Shown: piece by piece, positions 47,236 to 56,079 of the stretch
Layout of the letters: each line of letters begins with the position of its first letter
How positions within the stretch are numbered: position 1 is the stretch's first letter
Source of the DNA: an uncultured Erythrobacter sp.
Lineage (GTDB): Bacteria > Pseudomonadota > Alphaproteobacteria > Sphingomonadales > Sphingomonadaceae
Reading direction: 5' to 3'
DNA length: 64,000 nucleotides
Assembly (NCBI GenBank): GCA_947501215.1
Contig: CANMUS010000002.1
Coordinates: forward strand, 434,001 to 498,000
Notes under the pieces: generated by a model
The model's input: only the letters and a program-made list of their open reading frames with translations
What the model was told of the DNA's origin: nothing
The model's database searches: none
Position numbers and translations under genes: made by a program

Positions 47236-47255
47236 ATTGTATCGGATTGTATCGG
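47236..47255. promoter_or_regulatory. Tandem 10-bp direct repeat, OmpR-type binding site candidate
   Basis: ATTGTATCGG occurs twice head to tail (47236-47245 and 47246-47255), a period of exactly one helical turn. It is 135 bases upstream of the EF-hand gene start, whose downstream neighbours encode an OmpR-family regulator. OmpR-type dimers bind such tandem repeats. Confidence 0.5.
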
Positions 47256-47301
47256 CCAGTCGACGTTGTTAATCCACGCGAAAGCGTTGCGTTGGCGGCG
47301 G

Positions 47302-47706
47302 TCAGCGCGGGCGGTGCTGCGTGCCTTCGCCGGCGGTGATGAAGATCGCCGTGGCGCTACCCTCCACATCTGCCGTGTGCCAGACGCCGGGTGCGTTGAT
47401 CGCGTAGTCGCCCGCTTCCAGCGCGACCTCTTCCTGTCCCCCGTCGGGATATTCCTGCGTCAGCACCATCCGGCCCTCCGTGCAGATCACCACTTCGTCG
47501 CCGACGGGGTGCATCTCCCAGCTGTCCCAGTCTTCGGTAAAAGTATATTGGCTGACCAGCCGGCCTTCGCGCCCGTCCGCGCCATGGCGCTGGCCGTAGC
47601 CTTCGTACCACTCCATCCCGCCTTCGAAGGGCGGCTGCGGCACGGCCGTCGCGCCGAGGCCGAGATGCACGAAGCTCTCGGCCAGTCGGCGTGGCTCTTT
47701 GCTCAT
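47302..47706 (-). CDS. Cupin domain protein
   Basis: 134 residues, single cupin barrel. Motif 1 is seen in DSWEMHPVGDEVVICTEGRM (His and Glu metal ligands) and motif 2 in GDYAINAPGVWHTADVEG with the second His. Such small cupins bind a metal ion and act as enzymes or ligand binders; the substrate is not known. The start overlaps the stop of the VOC gene (ATGA, 47703-47706), so the two are co-translated. A 200-base gap separates it from the EF-hand gene downstream. Confidence 0.8.
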   Translation of the reverse strand: MSKEPRRLAESFVHLGLGATAVPQPPFEGGMEWYEGYGQRHGADGREGRLVSQYTFTEDWDSWEMHPVGDEVVICTEGRMVLTQEYPDGGQEEVALEAGDYAINAPGVWHTADVEGSATAIFITAGEGTQHRPR

Positions 47707-48098
47707 TCCGCCTTGTCCATCAGGAAGGCATTGAGCTTGTTGCCGTCCGGATCGCGGAAGTAAGCGGCGTAGAACACCATGCCGTTTGCGTCCGGCTCAC
47801 CGCGCGGCCCCGGCTCGCCCTCGTCACTGCCGCCATTGGCCAGCGCGAGTTCGTGCAGGCGCTTGACCTGGTCGCGATCCTTGCATTCGAGCGCCACCAT
47901 CACCCCGTTGCCGACGCTCGGCGCATTGCCGTCGTATGGCTTGGTCGCAGCGATCCCAGGCGCGCCATTCGCATCGCCCCACGCAATGAAGGTCGGGAAT
48001 TCCATCATCCGCCCGACGCCCATTTCGGCGGCGATCGGGTCGTAGAATCTGGCCGAGCGTTCGAGGTCGTGGCTTCCCAGCGTAACGTAACCGATCAT
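47703..48098 (-). CDS. VOC family (glyoxalase/bleomycin-resistance fold) protein
   Basis: 131 residues. MIGYVTLGSHDLERSARFYD opens with the usual beta-alpha module and first metal-ligand region. DRDQVKRLHELALANGG follows, and YAAYFRDPDGNKLNAFLM closes the second module with the metal-ligand region of the fold. The first metal position is not an obvious His or Glu (GSHDLE), so metal binding should be checked. Function in this subfamily is unknown. It precedes the cupin gene in an ATGA overlap. Confidence 0.85.
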   Translation of the reverse strand: MIGYVTLGSHDLERSARFYDPIAAEMGVGRMMEFPTFIAWGDANGAPGIAATKPYDGNAPSVGNGVMVALECKDRDQVKRLHELALANGGSDEGEPGPRGEPDANGMVFYAAYFRDPDGNKLNAFLMDKAE

Positions 48099-48170
48099 GG
48101 CATTTCTCCTCTGTCAGCGACTCGCGACCGCTTTCGATTCGTGGAGAACATTACAAGAACAGGCGAACCC

Positions 48171-49973
48171 CTACAAGGGCGCACACTGCTCCTTGAGCCA
48201 ATCGCGGTCCTCTCCTTCCATCTGCGGGCCGAGGATCGCCTCGACCTGTTCGTGATAGCTGTTCCACCAGCCGATCTCGGCCTCGGTAAGCAGGGTCTTG
48301 TCTACCAGCGTCCGGTCGAGCGGGACGAAGGTCAGCGTCTCGAAGCCGAGATATTTGCCCTCGCTTGCGATCGGCGCTTCGACCACCAGCACGAGGTTCT
48401 CGATCCGGATGCCGTATTCGCCAGGTTTGTAATAGCCGGGCTCGTTGGAGAGGATCATGCCTTCGCTCAGCGGTGTTTCGGTGCCGGGGAAGGCGCCGCC
48501 CGGCTTGCTGATCCGCTGCGGCCCTTCGTGGACCGAGAGATAGCTGCCGACGCCGTGGCCGGTGCCGTGGCCGTAATCGACCCCGTTCTGCCACAGATGC
48601 ATGCGGGCCAGCGCGTCGAGTGCGCCGCCGGTCGTCTGGTCGGGGAAATACTGCATCGCCAGCTGGATGTGGCCCTTCAACACGCGGGTGTTGCGCTCGA
48701 TCATCTCCGCGCTCGGCTCGCCGGGGCCGATCCACACGGTGCGGGTGATGTCGGTCGTGCCGTCGTCATACTGGCCACCCGAGTCGACGAGGTAGATCGA
48801 GGATGGCGGGATCGGGATATTGCTATCCTCGTCCACCTTGTAGTGCGGCAGCGCGGCATGGCCGGCGGCGGCGCTGATCGTGTCGAAGCTCGCATCGCGC
48901 AGGATGCCGCAGTCCTCGCGAAATTCGCGCAGCTTGGCGGCGGCGGCAAGTTCGTCCACGCCGCCCTTGGGCGCCTCGATACCGAGCCAGCGCAGGAAGC
49001 GGCTGACCGCAACCCCGTCGCGCGCCTGTGCATCGCGATGGCCCTGCTGCTCGGCAGGCGTCTTGATCGCCTTGGGCATGATCGTGGGATCGCCGTCGCG
49101 CACGACCTTTGCCCCGCCTGCTTCCAGCGCGTGGAAGATGCCTGCCACCGCGTGGTTCGTATCGACGGCAACAGTCTTGCCCTTGAGGTCCGCCAGCGAA
49201 GCTTCGAACTGAGCGCGCGGGCGCACGGTCACGGCATTGCCGAGATGCTGCGCCAGCGCGGGCGTCACCTTTTCCGGCGCGATGAACAACTCCGCCGTGC
49301 CATCTGCATGGGCGAGTACGTAGGACAGCGCGACCGGCGTATTATCGACATCTTTGCCGCGCATGTTGAGCAGCCAGGCGACGGAATCGAGCGCAGTGAC
49401 CACGGTGGCGTCATAGCCTTCGCGCTTCAGCCAGTCGGCGACCTCGGCGCGCTTATCCGCGCTGGAGCGGCCGGCGAGCTTTTCGTCATGCGGCGCGGCC
49501 TCGGCAACGGAGGGTTCGGGCTGGTCGTCCCAAATCGCGTCGATCGGATTGCCATCCACCGGCACCAGCTTCAGGCCCTTCTTGGCGAACAGCTTCTCCG
49601 CGCTTTCCGCCCATTCGATGCCGTGCAGCCAGGCGTCGTAGCCGATGGTCGCGCCTTCGGGCGCAGTCTCCGCGATCCATTTGGCGGGCGAGGTCGCAGG
49701 CACGTCCTCGTAATCGTAGAGCTTGCCGTCCACCTGCTCGCGCACCTGCACGGTGTAGCGGCCGTCGGTGAACATCGCCGCGCGGTCCTTCAGCACCACG
49801 GCGCTGCCTGCGCTGCCGCCGAACCCGGTCAGCCATTTGAGGCGCTGGGCATAGCTGCCGACATATTCGCTCATATGCTCGTCGGAGATCGGGATCACGA
49901 AGCCGTCGAGGCCGCGTTTGCCAAGTTCCTTGCGCAATCCGTCGAGGCGGGCTTCATATGTCTGCATGAGCAT
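48171..49973 (-). CDS. Aminopeptidase P family (Xaa-Pro, M24B) metallopeptidase
   Basis: A 600-residue enzyme removing N-terminal residues next to proline. Three-domain eukaryotic-type layout: two creatinase-like N-terminal domains (to about 300), then the pita-bread catalytic domain. Metal ligands are visible in YLVDSGGQYDDGTTDITR (two Asp), GHGTGHGVG (His), LSNEPGYYKPGEYGIRIENL (two Glu), with SVHEGPQRIS nearby. ATG 49973 has AAAGGA eight bases upstream. No signal peptide, so cytoplasmic. It is divergent from the S9 peptidase gene; both act on proline peptides. Confidence 0.94.
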   Translation of the reverse strand: MLMQTYEARLDGLRKELGKRGLDGFVIPISDEHMSEYVGSYAQRLKWLTGFGGSAGSAVVLKDRAAMFTDGRYTVQVREQVDGKLYDYEDVPATSPAKWIAETAPEGATIGYDAWLHGIEWAESAEKLFAKKGLKLVPVDGNPIDAIWDDQPEPSVAEAAPHDEKLAGRSSADKRAEVADWLKREGYDATVVTALDSVAWLLNMRGKDVDNTPVALSYVLAHADGTAELFIAPEKVTPALAQHLGNAVTVRPRAQFEASLADLKGKTVAVDTNHAVAGIFHALEAGGAKVVRDGDPTIMPKAIKTPAEQQGHRDAQARDGVAVSRFLRWLGIEAPKGGVDELAAAAKLREFREDCGILRDASFDTISAAAGHAALPHYKVDEDSNIPIPPSSIYLVDSGGQYDDGTTDITRTVWIGPGEPSAEMIERNTRVLKGHIQLAMQYFPDQTTGGALDALARMHLWQNGVDYGHGTGHGVGSYLSVHEGPQRISKPGGAFPGTETPLSEGMILSNEPGYYKPGEYGIRIENLVLVVEAPIASEGKYLGFETLTFVPLDRTLVDKTLLTEAEIGWWNSYHEQVEAILGPQMEGEDRDWLKEQCAPL

Positions 49974-50127
49974 GGGCGGGGTCCTTTGCGTATCGTCGGG
50001 CCGGATCGTCGCACCGGCGCTTGCGGCGCGCCCCTACCCATCTTAGGTCGGGCGCGCAGGGTCATGCGCCCCACTTACGCCTCACCGGCACCCATTTCCA
50101 CCCGTTGCGACGCCAAGGAGTTCTCCC

Positions 50128-52197
50128 ATTTCGACCAGCCGCCCCGCCGAGCCGCCCAAGGCCGAGAAACGCGACTTTTCCTATTCGCATCACGGGATCA
50201 CCATCGCCGATCCCTATGCCTGGCTGCGCGATCCCGGCTATCCGACGGTCGAGGACAAGGACGTGCTCGCGCATCTCGAAGCGGAGAATGCGTGGTTCGA
50301 AGCGCGGATGGAACCGCAGCAGGACCTGGTCGAAGAACTCTTCAAGGAGATGAAGGCGCGCATCAAGGAGGACGATTCGACCGTGCCCCAGCGCCGGGGC
50401 GACTTCCTATACTGGTCGGAATTCGAGGAGGGCGCGGAGTATCGCAAATACTACCGCAAGGCCGTAAGCGGTGGCGATGCGCATCTGATCCTCGACGAGA
50501 ACGAACTGGCCGAAGGACACGAGTATTTCCGGCTGGGCACCTTCTCCGTCTCGCAGAACGGCAAGCTGCTCGCTTATTCGGTCGACACCAATGGGTCGGA
50601 GCGGTTCACTGCGCGGGTGAAGAACCTCGAGACCGGCGAGCATCTGCCCGACGAGATCCCCGGCACGCTGTCCGGCCTCGTCTGGGTGATGGGCGACACG
50701 GCGCTGGTCTATGGCCTCGCCGACGAGAACTGGCGGGTGCACGACGCCACGTTGCACATGCTGGGCACGCCGCTGTCGGACGATGTCGAACTCTATCGTG
50801 AGACGCTGGACGAGGGCTTTCGCGTCGGTGCGGGCCTCAGCGCACAGGAGGACTGGCTGGTCGTATCGACCGGCGACAATGAGACCAGCGAAGTGCGGCT
50901 GGTGCCGGCAAACGACCCGACGGCCCAGCCGATCCTCGTCAAGCCGCGCATGAAGGGCGTCGAATACGATGTCGACGTGCGCGACGGCACGCTGTGGGTC
51001 CACACCAATGACGACCACATCAATTTCCGCCTTGCCACGGCGCCGCTCGACATGCCCGATGCATGGGAAACGCTGATCGAGGGCTCGGACGAATTCTATC
51101 TCGACGGGTTCGAACTCTATCGCGATTTCTTCGTCACCGAAGGGCGCGTGAAGGGGCTCGACCAGATCCAGCTGCGGTCCTACGCGCAGCCCGATCTCGT
51201 CAAACCGATCGCCTTCGCCGAAGCGAGCTTCACCGCGGGGCTCACCAACAATCCCGAATACCATCAGGACAAGTTGCGCCTGTCGTACCAGAGCATGGTC
51301 ACGCCGGATTCGGTGTTCGACTATCACGTCGAAAGCGGCGAGCTGGAACTGCTCAAGCAGCAGGAAATCCCTAGCGGCTACGATCCCGAAGCCTACACCA
51401 CCGAACGCGTCGAGATCGAAGCGCGCGACGGGACGATGATCCCGGTCAGTGTGGTCATGCGCAAGGATCGCCCGGACGGGCCTGGCCCGCTGCATCTCTA
51501 TGCCTACGGCGCCTACGGTTTCGCCGTGCCGCCGGGCTTCTCGACCACCCGCCTCAGCCTGGTCGATCGCGGCTTTGCCTATGCCATCGCGCATATCCGC
51601 GGCGGCGACGATCTGGGCCGCAAGTGGTATTTGCAGGGCAAGCTCAACGAGCGGCTCAACACCTTCACCGATTTCGTCGATGTCGCGAAGGGGCTGGCGG
51701 CCAAGGGGTTCACCGAAGAGGGCAGGATCAGCATCTCCGGCGGCTCGGCAGGCGGCGAGCTGATGGGCGTGGTCGCGAATACCGATCCGCAACTGTGGGG
51801 AGCGATCGTAGCGCATGTGCCCTTCGTCGATGTGCTCGCCACGATGCTCGACGAAAGCCTGCCGCTGACGCCGGGCGAATGGCCCGAATGGGGCAATCCG
51901 ATCCTGTCGAAACAAGCCTTCGCCTATATCCTGAGCTATAGCCCGTACGACCAGGTGGTGGAGCAGGACTATCCGCCGATGCTGGTGACCGCCGGTCTCA
52001 ACGATCCGCGCGTGACCTATTGGGAGCCGGCCAAATGGGTGGCCAAGCTGCGCGAGCTGAAAACCGACGACAACGAGCTGCTGCTCAAGACCAACATGGG
52101 CGCAGGCCATGGCGGCAAGTCGGGCCGCTTCGAAAGCATTCGCGAAGCGGCGGAAGAGGTCGCCTTCGTACTCTGGCAGCTGGACGTCGAGACGTGA
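50128..52197 (+). CDS. Prolyl oligopeptidase family (S9A, oligopeptidase B-like) serine peptidase with ATT start
   Basis: About 689 residues. The N-terminal stretch EKRDFSYSHHGITIADPYAW and LRDPGYPTVEDKDVLAHLEA is the conserved opening of the family. A beta-propeller follows, then the catalytic hydrolase with Ser in ISGGSAGGELMGVVAN, Asp in TAGLNDPRVTYWEPAKW and His in GAGHGGKSGRF. The first ordinary start codon, GTG 50263, would remove the first 45 conserved residues. ATT 50128 has AAGGAG at exactly seven bases spacing, and the frame contains no ATG, GTG or TTG upstream to the stop at 50044. Its stop overlaps the thioesterase start as GTGA. Confidence 0.9.
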   Translation: MSTSRPAEPPKAEKRDFSYSHHGITIADPYAWLRDPGYPTVEDKDVLAHLEAENAWFEARMEPQQDLVEELFKEMKARIKEDDSTVPQRRGDFLYWSEFEEGAEYRKYYRKAVSGGDAHLILDENELAEGHEYFRLGTFSVSQNGKLLAYSVDTNGSERFTARVKNLETGEHLPDEIPGTLSGLVWVMGDTALVYGLADENWRVHDATLHMLGTPLSDDVELYRETLDEGFRVGAGLSAQEDWLVVSTGDNETSEVRLVPANDPTAQPILVKPRMKGVEYDVDVRDGTLWVHTNDDHINFRLATAPLDMPDAWETLIEGSDEFYLDGFELYRDFFVTEGRVKGLDQIQLRSYAQPDLVKPIAFAEASFTAGLTNNPEYHQDKLRLSYQSMVTPDSVFDYHVESGELELLKQQEIPSGYDPEAYTTERVEIEARDGTMIPVSVVMRKDRPDGPGPLHLYAYGAYGFAVPPGFSTTRLSLVDRGFAYAIAHIRGGDDLGRKWYLQGKLNERLNTFTDFVDVAKGLAAKGFTEEGRISISGGSAGGELMGVVANTDPQLWGAIVAHVPFVDVLATMLDESLPLTPGEWPEWGNPILSKQAFAYILSYSPYDQVVEQDYPPMLVTAGLNDPRVTYWEPAKWVAKLRELKTDDNELLLKTNMGAGHGGKSGRFESIREAAEEVAFVLWQLDVET

Positions 52198-52589
52198 GTG
52201 CCCCGACCTTCGACAAGACCTTCACCGCTCGGCCCGATCACATCGACGAGCTCGGCCATGTCAATAATGCCGTGTGGGTGCAGTGGATTCAGGACATGGC
52301 GACCGCGCATTGGGAGGCGGCTGCGCGGCCTGCCGATCGCGAGGCGTTCTTCTGGGTCGTGACGCGACACGAGATCGATTATCGCGGCAATATCGCGGAA
52401 GGTGACCGCGTGACCGGCACGACCTGGATCGAAGGTCCGGCGCGCGGTGCGCAATCGACCCGTCGCGTCGAGTTTCGCGATACCGAGGGCAAGATCATCG
52501 TCTCCGCGACGACGACCTGGGCGATGCTCGAACGAGCGACGCAGCGCCTCGCGCGCGTGCGCCCGGACGTGCTCGCGCCGTTTACCTAG
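52194..52589 (+). CDS. Acyl-CoA thioesterase, hot-dog (4HBT) family
   Basis: 131 residues, single hot-dog fold. RPDHIDELGHVNNAVWVQWI carries the catalytic Asp region of the 4-hydroxybenzoyl-CoA-thioesterase-like group, and IDYRGNIAEGDRVTGTTWIE and RRVEFRDTEGKIIVSATTTW are the following strands. It hydrolyses some acyl-CoA; the substrate is unknown. GTG 52194 overlaps the peptidase stop (GTGA, 52194-52197). It ends four bases into the convergent alanine dehydrogenase gene. Confidence 0.88.
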   Translation: MSAPTFDKTFTARPDHIDELGHVNNAVWVQWIQDMATAHWEAAARPADREAFFWVVTRHEIDYRGNIAEGDRVTGTTWIEGPARGAQSTRRVEFRDTEGKIIVSATTTWAMLERATQRLARVRPDVLAPFT

Positions 52590-53701
52590 CCGAGGATGTC
52601 GGCGACCGTCCGGTATTCGTAGCCCAGCTCGTTCGCCACGGCTTCATAGGTCACGGTGCCCTTGTGCACATTGAGCCCTTCGGCGAGGTGCGGATCGCGG
52701 CGCAGCGCTTCCTTCCAGCCGAGATCGGCGATGCGCAGCGCGTGCGGAAGGGTCACGTTGTTGAGCGCATAGGTGCTGGTGCGCGCGACCGCGCCGGGCA
52801 TGTTGGCGACGCAATAGTGCACGATATCGTCGATGACATAGGTCGGATCGGCATGGGTGGTCGGCTTGCTGGTTTCGAAGCAGCCGCCCTGGTCGATCGC
52901 GACATCGACCAGCACTGCGCCCTTTTGCATGTCGCCCAGCATCTCGCGGGTGACCAGCTTGGGCGCCGCTGCGCCGGGGATTAGCACCGCACCGATGACG
53001 AGGTCCGCCTGGCAAACCGAATCGTGGAGGTTCGCGCGGTTGGAGAACCGGGTGGAGGCCCGCGCTTCGAAGAAGGTGCCGACCTTTTCCAGCACTTCGG
53101 GATCGCGGTCGAGGATGGTAACGTCCGCGCCGAGGCCGACCGCCATCTGCGCGGCATTGAAGCCGACCACGCCGCCGCCGATCACGACGACCTTGCCCGG
53201 CATCACGCCCGGCACGCCGCCCAGCAGCACGCCGCGGCCGCCATGCGCCTTCTCCAGCGCGCTGGCACCCGCCTGCACGCTCATGCGGCCGGCCACCTGG
53301 CTCATCGGCTTCAGCAGCGGCAGCTGGCCGCGCGGGCCGGTGACCGTTTCGTAGGCGATGGCCGTCACGCCGCTGGCGACGAGGTCCTTGGTCTGCTCCG
53401 GATCGGGCGCGAGGTGGAGATAGGTGTAGAGAATCTGGTCCTCGCGCAGCTTGGCGCGCTCCACCGCCTGCGGTTCCTTGACCTTCACCACCATTTCGCA
53501 TTCGGCGAAGATCGGGTCCGGCCCGTCGACGATCTTCGCGCCTGCAGCGACATATTGCGCGTCGGTCGCGTCGATGCCGCAGCCGGCCTCGGTTTCGATC
53601 CACACCTCGTGGCCCCGCGCGGTCAGTTCGCGCGCGCTCTCCGGCGTCAGGCCGACGCGGTATTCGTGGTTCTTGATTTCCTTGGGGCTGCCGATGCGCA
53701 T
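52586..53701 (-). CDS. ald: Alanine dehydrogenase
   Basis: NAD-dependent conversion of alanine to pyruvate and ammonia, 371 residues. Visible: [50 protein letters not shown] (the substrate-binding Lys), YTYLHLAPD, and the Rossmann fold [20 protein letters not shown] ending [26 protein letters not shown] is the C-terminal block. ATG 53701 is chosen over the longer frame starting at 53746. Isolated gene; it fits nitrogen metabolism with gltBD and glnD elsewhere in the window. Confidence 0.97.
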   Translation of the reverse strand: MRIGSPKEIKNHEYRVGLTPESARELTARGHEVWIETEAGCGIDATDAQYVAAGAKIVDGPDPIFAECEMVVKVKEPQAVERAKLREDQILYTYLHLAPDPEQTKDLVASGVTAIAYETVTGPRGQLPLLKPMSQVAGRMSVQAGASALEKAHGGRGVLLGGVPGVMPGKVVVIGGGVVGFNAAQMAVGLGADVTILDRDPEVLEKVGTFFEARASTRFSNRANLHDSVCQADLVIGAVLIPGAAAPKLVTREMLGDMQKGAVLVDVAIDQGGCFETSKPTTHADPTYVIDDIVHYCVANMPGAVARTSTYALNNVTLPHALRIADLGWKEALRRDPHLAEGLNVHKGTVTYEAVANELGYEYRTVADILG

Positions 53702-53817
53702 GGGGAGGACTCCGTTGTCTGCGCCGCCCGTTACATCTGCAACCATCTACGGGCAAGCCCGCCCTCGACGGAATGCGAACAGAGGCCGGCTAAGCGGGAC
53801 GTACTACATCGGGTCGC

Positions 53818-55365
53818 TCAGGGGATGGTGTCGGACCCCGGCGCAGACCATGCAGTTACGATGCTGTTTCCCTCGCCGGAGATCCGCGTCTCAACGAAAC
53901 GGGCATCGTCACCGAGGCCTGCCACCGCCGTATCGATCGCCTCTTCACCGCCGGTCAGCACGGCCCGCACGCCGGTGCGGCTGGCGGCCCAGCCGACCAG
54001 TGCGAGGCGCAGGGCGTTGTCGGCGTCGAGTCCGTCTTCGCCCACAGTAATGTCGGGCAACGGCAAGAGCGGCGGGCGCAGCTCTACCGACCAGCCGGGT
54101 GCCTGCGCGGCCAGCCGCCGCTCGAGTTCGCGATAGCCGGACAAGGTAAGCCCCTCCAGCGCATTGGCCTGTGCCACGGCGCGGCGGTTGTCACGGTCGA
54201 CGAGGACGGCGGACCGCTCGACCCCGGCGACCAGCGCCAGCCGCTCGCCAAGCGCGGCAATCTGCCGTTCGGTCGCTTCCGCCTGCTCGCGGGCGCGGGC
54301 TTGCGCCAGGGCAGCCTGTTCCGCCGCGCCCGGATCGGTGCCGACGCGGAACTGGTCGATCCTGACCGAAACCTCTTCGTCCAGCGCCCGCGCCAGCGAG
54401 CGCCCGAGATAGGTGTTGGCATTGGCGCGGAATTCGGGCGTGAGGACGCTCGCCGTAATCAGTACGGGATCGGCGTCCCAGTCGATCTCCAGCGTATCGA
54501 TGCGCGACTGCGGGTCGAAGGCATCCTCGATCGTATTGCGCACGATCCGCTGCCCGTTGCTCTCGTTCGCGATCTGCACCAGCGAAAAGCCCAGCGGTAT
54601 GGCGAGCGCGATGAAGGTGATGAGGATGCCGACGCTTTCGAACATGCCCTGCCGGCTCGATCGCGTGGACTTGAAGCCATACAGCCGCGCCATGACGAAA
54701 GCGGACAGCGCGATGGTCAGCAGATTGGTGACGAACAGCATCAGCGCCCCGCCGAATACCGTCCAGTTCCAGGTCGCCAGGCCGAAGCCGACCACGGCGA
54801 GCGGCGGCATCAGGGCCGTGGCGATGGCAACGCCGACGATCGTCCCCTCGCGCCCGCGGATCATCGCATAGCTGCCCGCCAGGGCAGAGAAGAGCGCGAC
54901 GAGCAGGTCGAACAGGCTCGGCCTTGTGCGCGAAGCGATCTCCTCGGTCACGGTCTGCAAGGGCGAGAGCCAGACGATCAGCGCGCAGAACAGTACGGCG
55001 ACCAGCGTGCCCCAGAACAGCGCCTTGGCGCACAGGCGCAGCCAGGTGAACTTGCCTTCCGCCAGCGCGAAACCCGCGCCCAGGATCGGCCCCATCAGCG
55101 GAGACAGCAGCATGGCCCCGATTACCACCGCGGGCGAGGACAGCAGCAGGCCGAGGATCGCGATCCCCGCCGACATGCAGATCATGAAGATGTAACGCGG
55201 CGTCAGCGAGCTTTCGGCGGCGATCTTCTGCAAGACCTTGCCGTGCTCGACTCCGTCGGCCACATCGTTCCGCCACCAGCCCACGGTATAGCCCCACAGC
55301 GCATCGATCGGCGTGCGGTATTGCGACTGGGCGGATGTCACGGCGGCGCTTTGCGGCGCGGTCAT
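53818..55365 (-). CDS. DUF389 domain-containing membrane protein
   Basis: A 515-residue protein of the DUF389 (uncharacterised hydrophobic domain) family. Hydrophobic segments fill residues 60-265: TPRYIFMICMSAGIAILGLL, SSPAVVIGAMLLSPLMGPIL, ALFWGTLVAVLFCALIVWLS, TIVGVAIATALMPPLAVVGF and TVFGGALMLFVTNLLTIALS. MSAGIAILGL and GAMLLSPLMGPI are family hallmarks. The C-terminal 220 residues form a soluble region with an Ala/Glu-rich helix (AALAQARAREQAEATERQIA). Possibly a channel or transport-related protein; function not established. The small peptide genes lie upstream, in the same orientation. Confidence 0.88.
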   Translation of the reverse strand: MTAPQSAAVTSAQSQYRTPIDALWGYTVGWWRNDVADGVEHGKVLQKIAAESSLTPRYIFMICMSAGIAILGLLLSSPAVVIGAMLLSPLMGPILGAGFALAEGKFTWLRLCAKALFWGTLVAVLFCALIVWLSPLQTVTEEIASRTRPSLFDLLVALFSALAGSYAMIRGREGTIVGVAIATALMPPLAVVGFGLATWNWTVFGGALMLFVTNLLTIALSAFVMARLYGFKSTRSSRQGMFESVGILITFIALAIPLGFSLVQIANESNGQRIVRNTIEDAFDPQSRIDTLEIDWDADPVLITASVLTPEFRANANTYLGRSLARALDEEVSVRIDQFRVGTDPGAAEQAALAQARAREQAEATERQIAALGERLALVAGVERSAVLVDRDNRRAVAQANALEGLTLSGYRELERRLAAQAPGWSVELRPPLLPLPDITVGEDGLDADNALRLALVGWAASRTGVRAVLTGGEEAIDTAVAGLGDDARFVETRISGEGNSIVTAWSAPGSDTIP

Positions 55366-55494
55366 GGCAATTCGTCTCCTACGTGCGGTGCCATCTAAGA
55401 AAAGCTTGCGCGACGATGTATAAGGACGAGGCGCGTATGTCGCGCTTCAATTTCGGACCGGCGGATCGACCGGCGCGAACCGAGAGCCGGTCGT

Positions 55495-55758
55495 CTAGTC
55501 GCTTCTTTCCGCGAGCATCGAGAGGCGGGCCATCGGAACGATATCCCCAAGCTCGAACGCCCCCTCGATCCGGCCTTCGAAAACGTCTCCCTCGCGCAGC
55601 CAGCGGTCCTCGATACTGGTCCAGTTCGGATTGGGGAACGCACCGTTGAATTGGACATTGCGGCGCACACCCGGACTGACGACTTCTACGCGGACGGTAC
55701 GCCCGAAGAGCCCGTTCTTGACGACGCCAAGGATCCGAAAAGTGGGTGTGTCGGTCAT
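55495..55758 (-). CDS. Hypothetical 87-residue protein downstream of the small-peptide cluster
   Basis: I do not recognise the family. MTDTPTFRILGVVKNGLFGR, TVRVEVVSPGVRRNVQFNGA and WLREGDVFEGRIEGAFELGD suggest a compact beta-rich, OB-like or SH3-like soluble protein; there is no signal peptide and no membrane segment. ATG 55758 has AGGAG seven bases upstream. It is the fourth small gene in the same direction after the double-glycine peptides, but a hairpin at 55778-55810 lies between, so it may be expressed separately. A GACCGGC/GCCGGTC hairpin follows its stop. Confidence 0.55.
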   Translation of the reverse strand: MTDTPTFRILGVVKNGLFGRTVRVEVVSPGVRRNVQFNGAFPNPNWTSIEDRWLREGDVFEGRIEGAFELGDIVPMARLSMLAERSD

Positions 55759-55777
55759 GTCCAGCTCCTACTGGCGC

Positions 55778-55810
55778 AAAGGGGGAGATCGGCGCTTGCC
55801 GACCTCCCCC
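55778..55810 (-). terminator. Hairpin ending the small-peptide operon
   Basis: On the minus strand GGGGGAGGTCGGC pairs with GCCGATCTCCCCC over 13 bp with one G-U pair and an AAGC loop, followed by TTTGC. The T-run is short, so it may terminate only partly and lower expression of the next gene. Confidence 0.55.
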
Positions 55811-55835
55811 CGAAGTTGCGCAAATGCGGCGGCGG

Positions 55836-56054
55836 TCAGGCCAGGGTGACCAGCCGTTCCCCCAACGCTTTGGCAGTGTTATAAATCGGCCCCAGAGCGG
55901 TCATCAACCCCACGATCATCAAGCCGAGCGCAATCGCCTCCATCACGAACTGGACCGGATGCTCGCGCATCTTGCTCCACAGTTCGGCGACATCGAGCGG
56001 CGAACCGGTCAATGCCCGGTCCAGCGGTATCACGCGGTTGGAAAATAGTATCAT
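55836..56054 (-). CDS. Small membrane peptide, third gene of the double-glycine peptide cluster
   Basis: A 72-residue peptide, ATG 56054 with GGGAG seven bases upstream. A short polar and basic N-terminus (MILFSNRVIPLDRALTGSPL) leads to a hydrophobic helix (FVMEAIALGLMIVGLMTALG) and a C-terminal helix IYNTAKALGERLVTLA. There is no double-glycine leader. Its end shares the pattern Y-x-x-A-K-x-L-G-x-x-L with the peptide gene just upstream (YEGAKELGREL there, YNTAKALGERL here), which suggests the two are related by duplication or act together. It could be an immunity-like or structural partner; unknown. Confidence 0.6.
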   Translation of the reverse strand: MILFSNRVIPLDRALTGSPLDVAELWSKMREHPVQFVMEAIALGLMIVGLMTALGPIYNTAKALGERLVTLA

Positions 56055-56079
56055 GATCTGCTCCCTGACCGAATGGATC

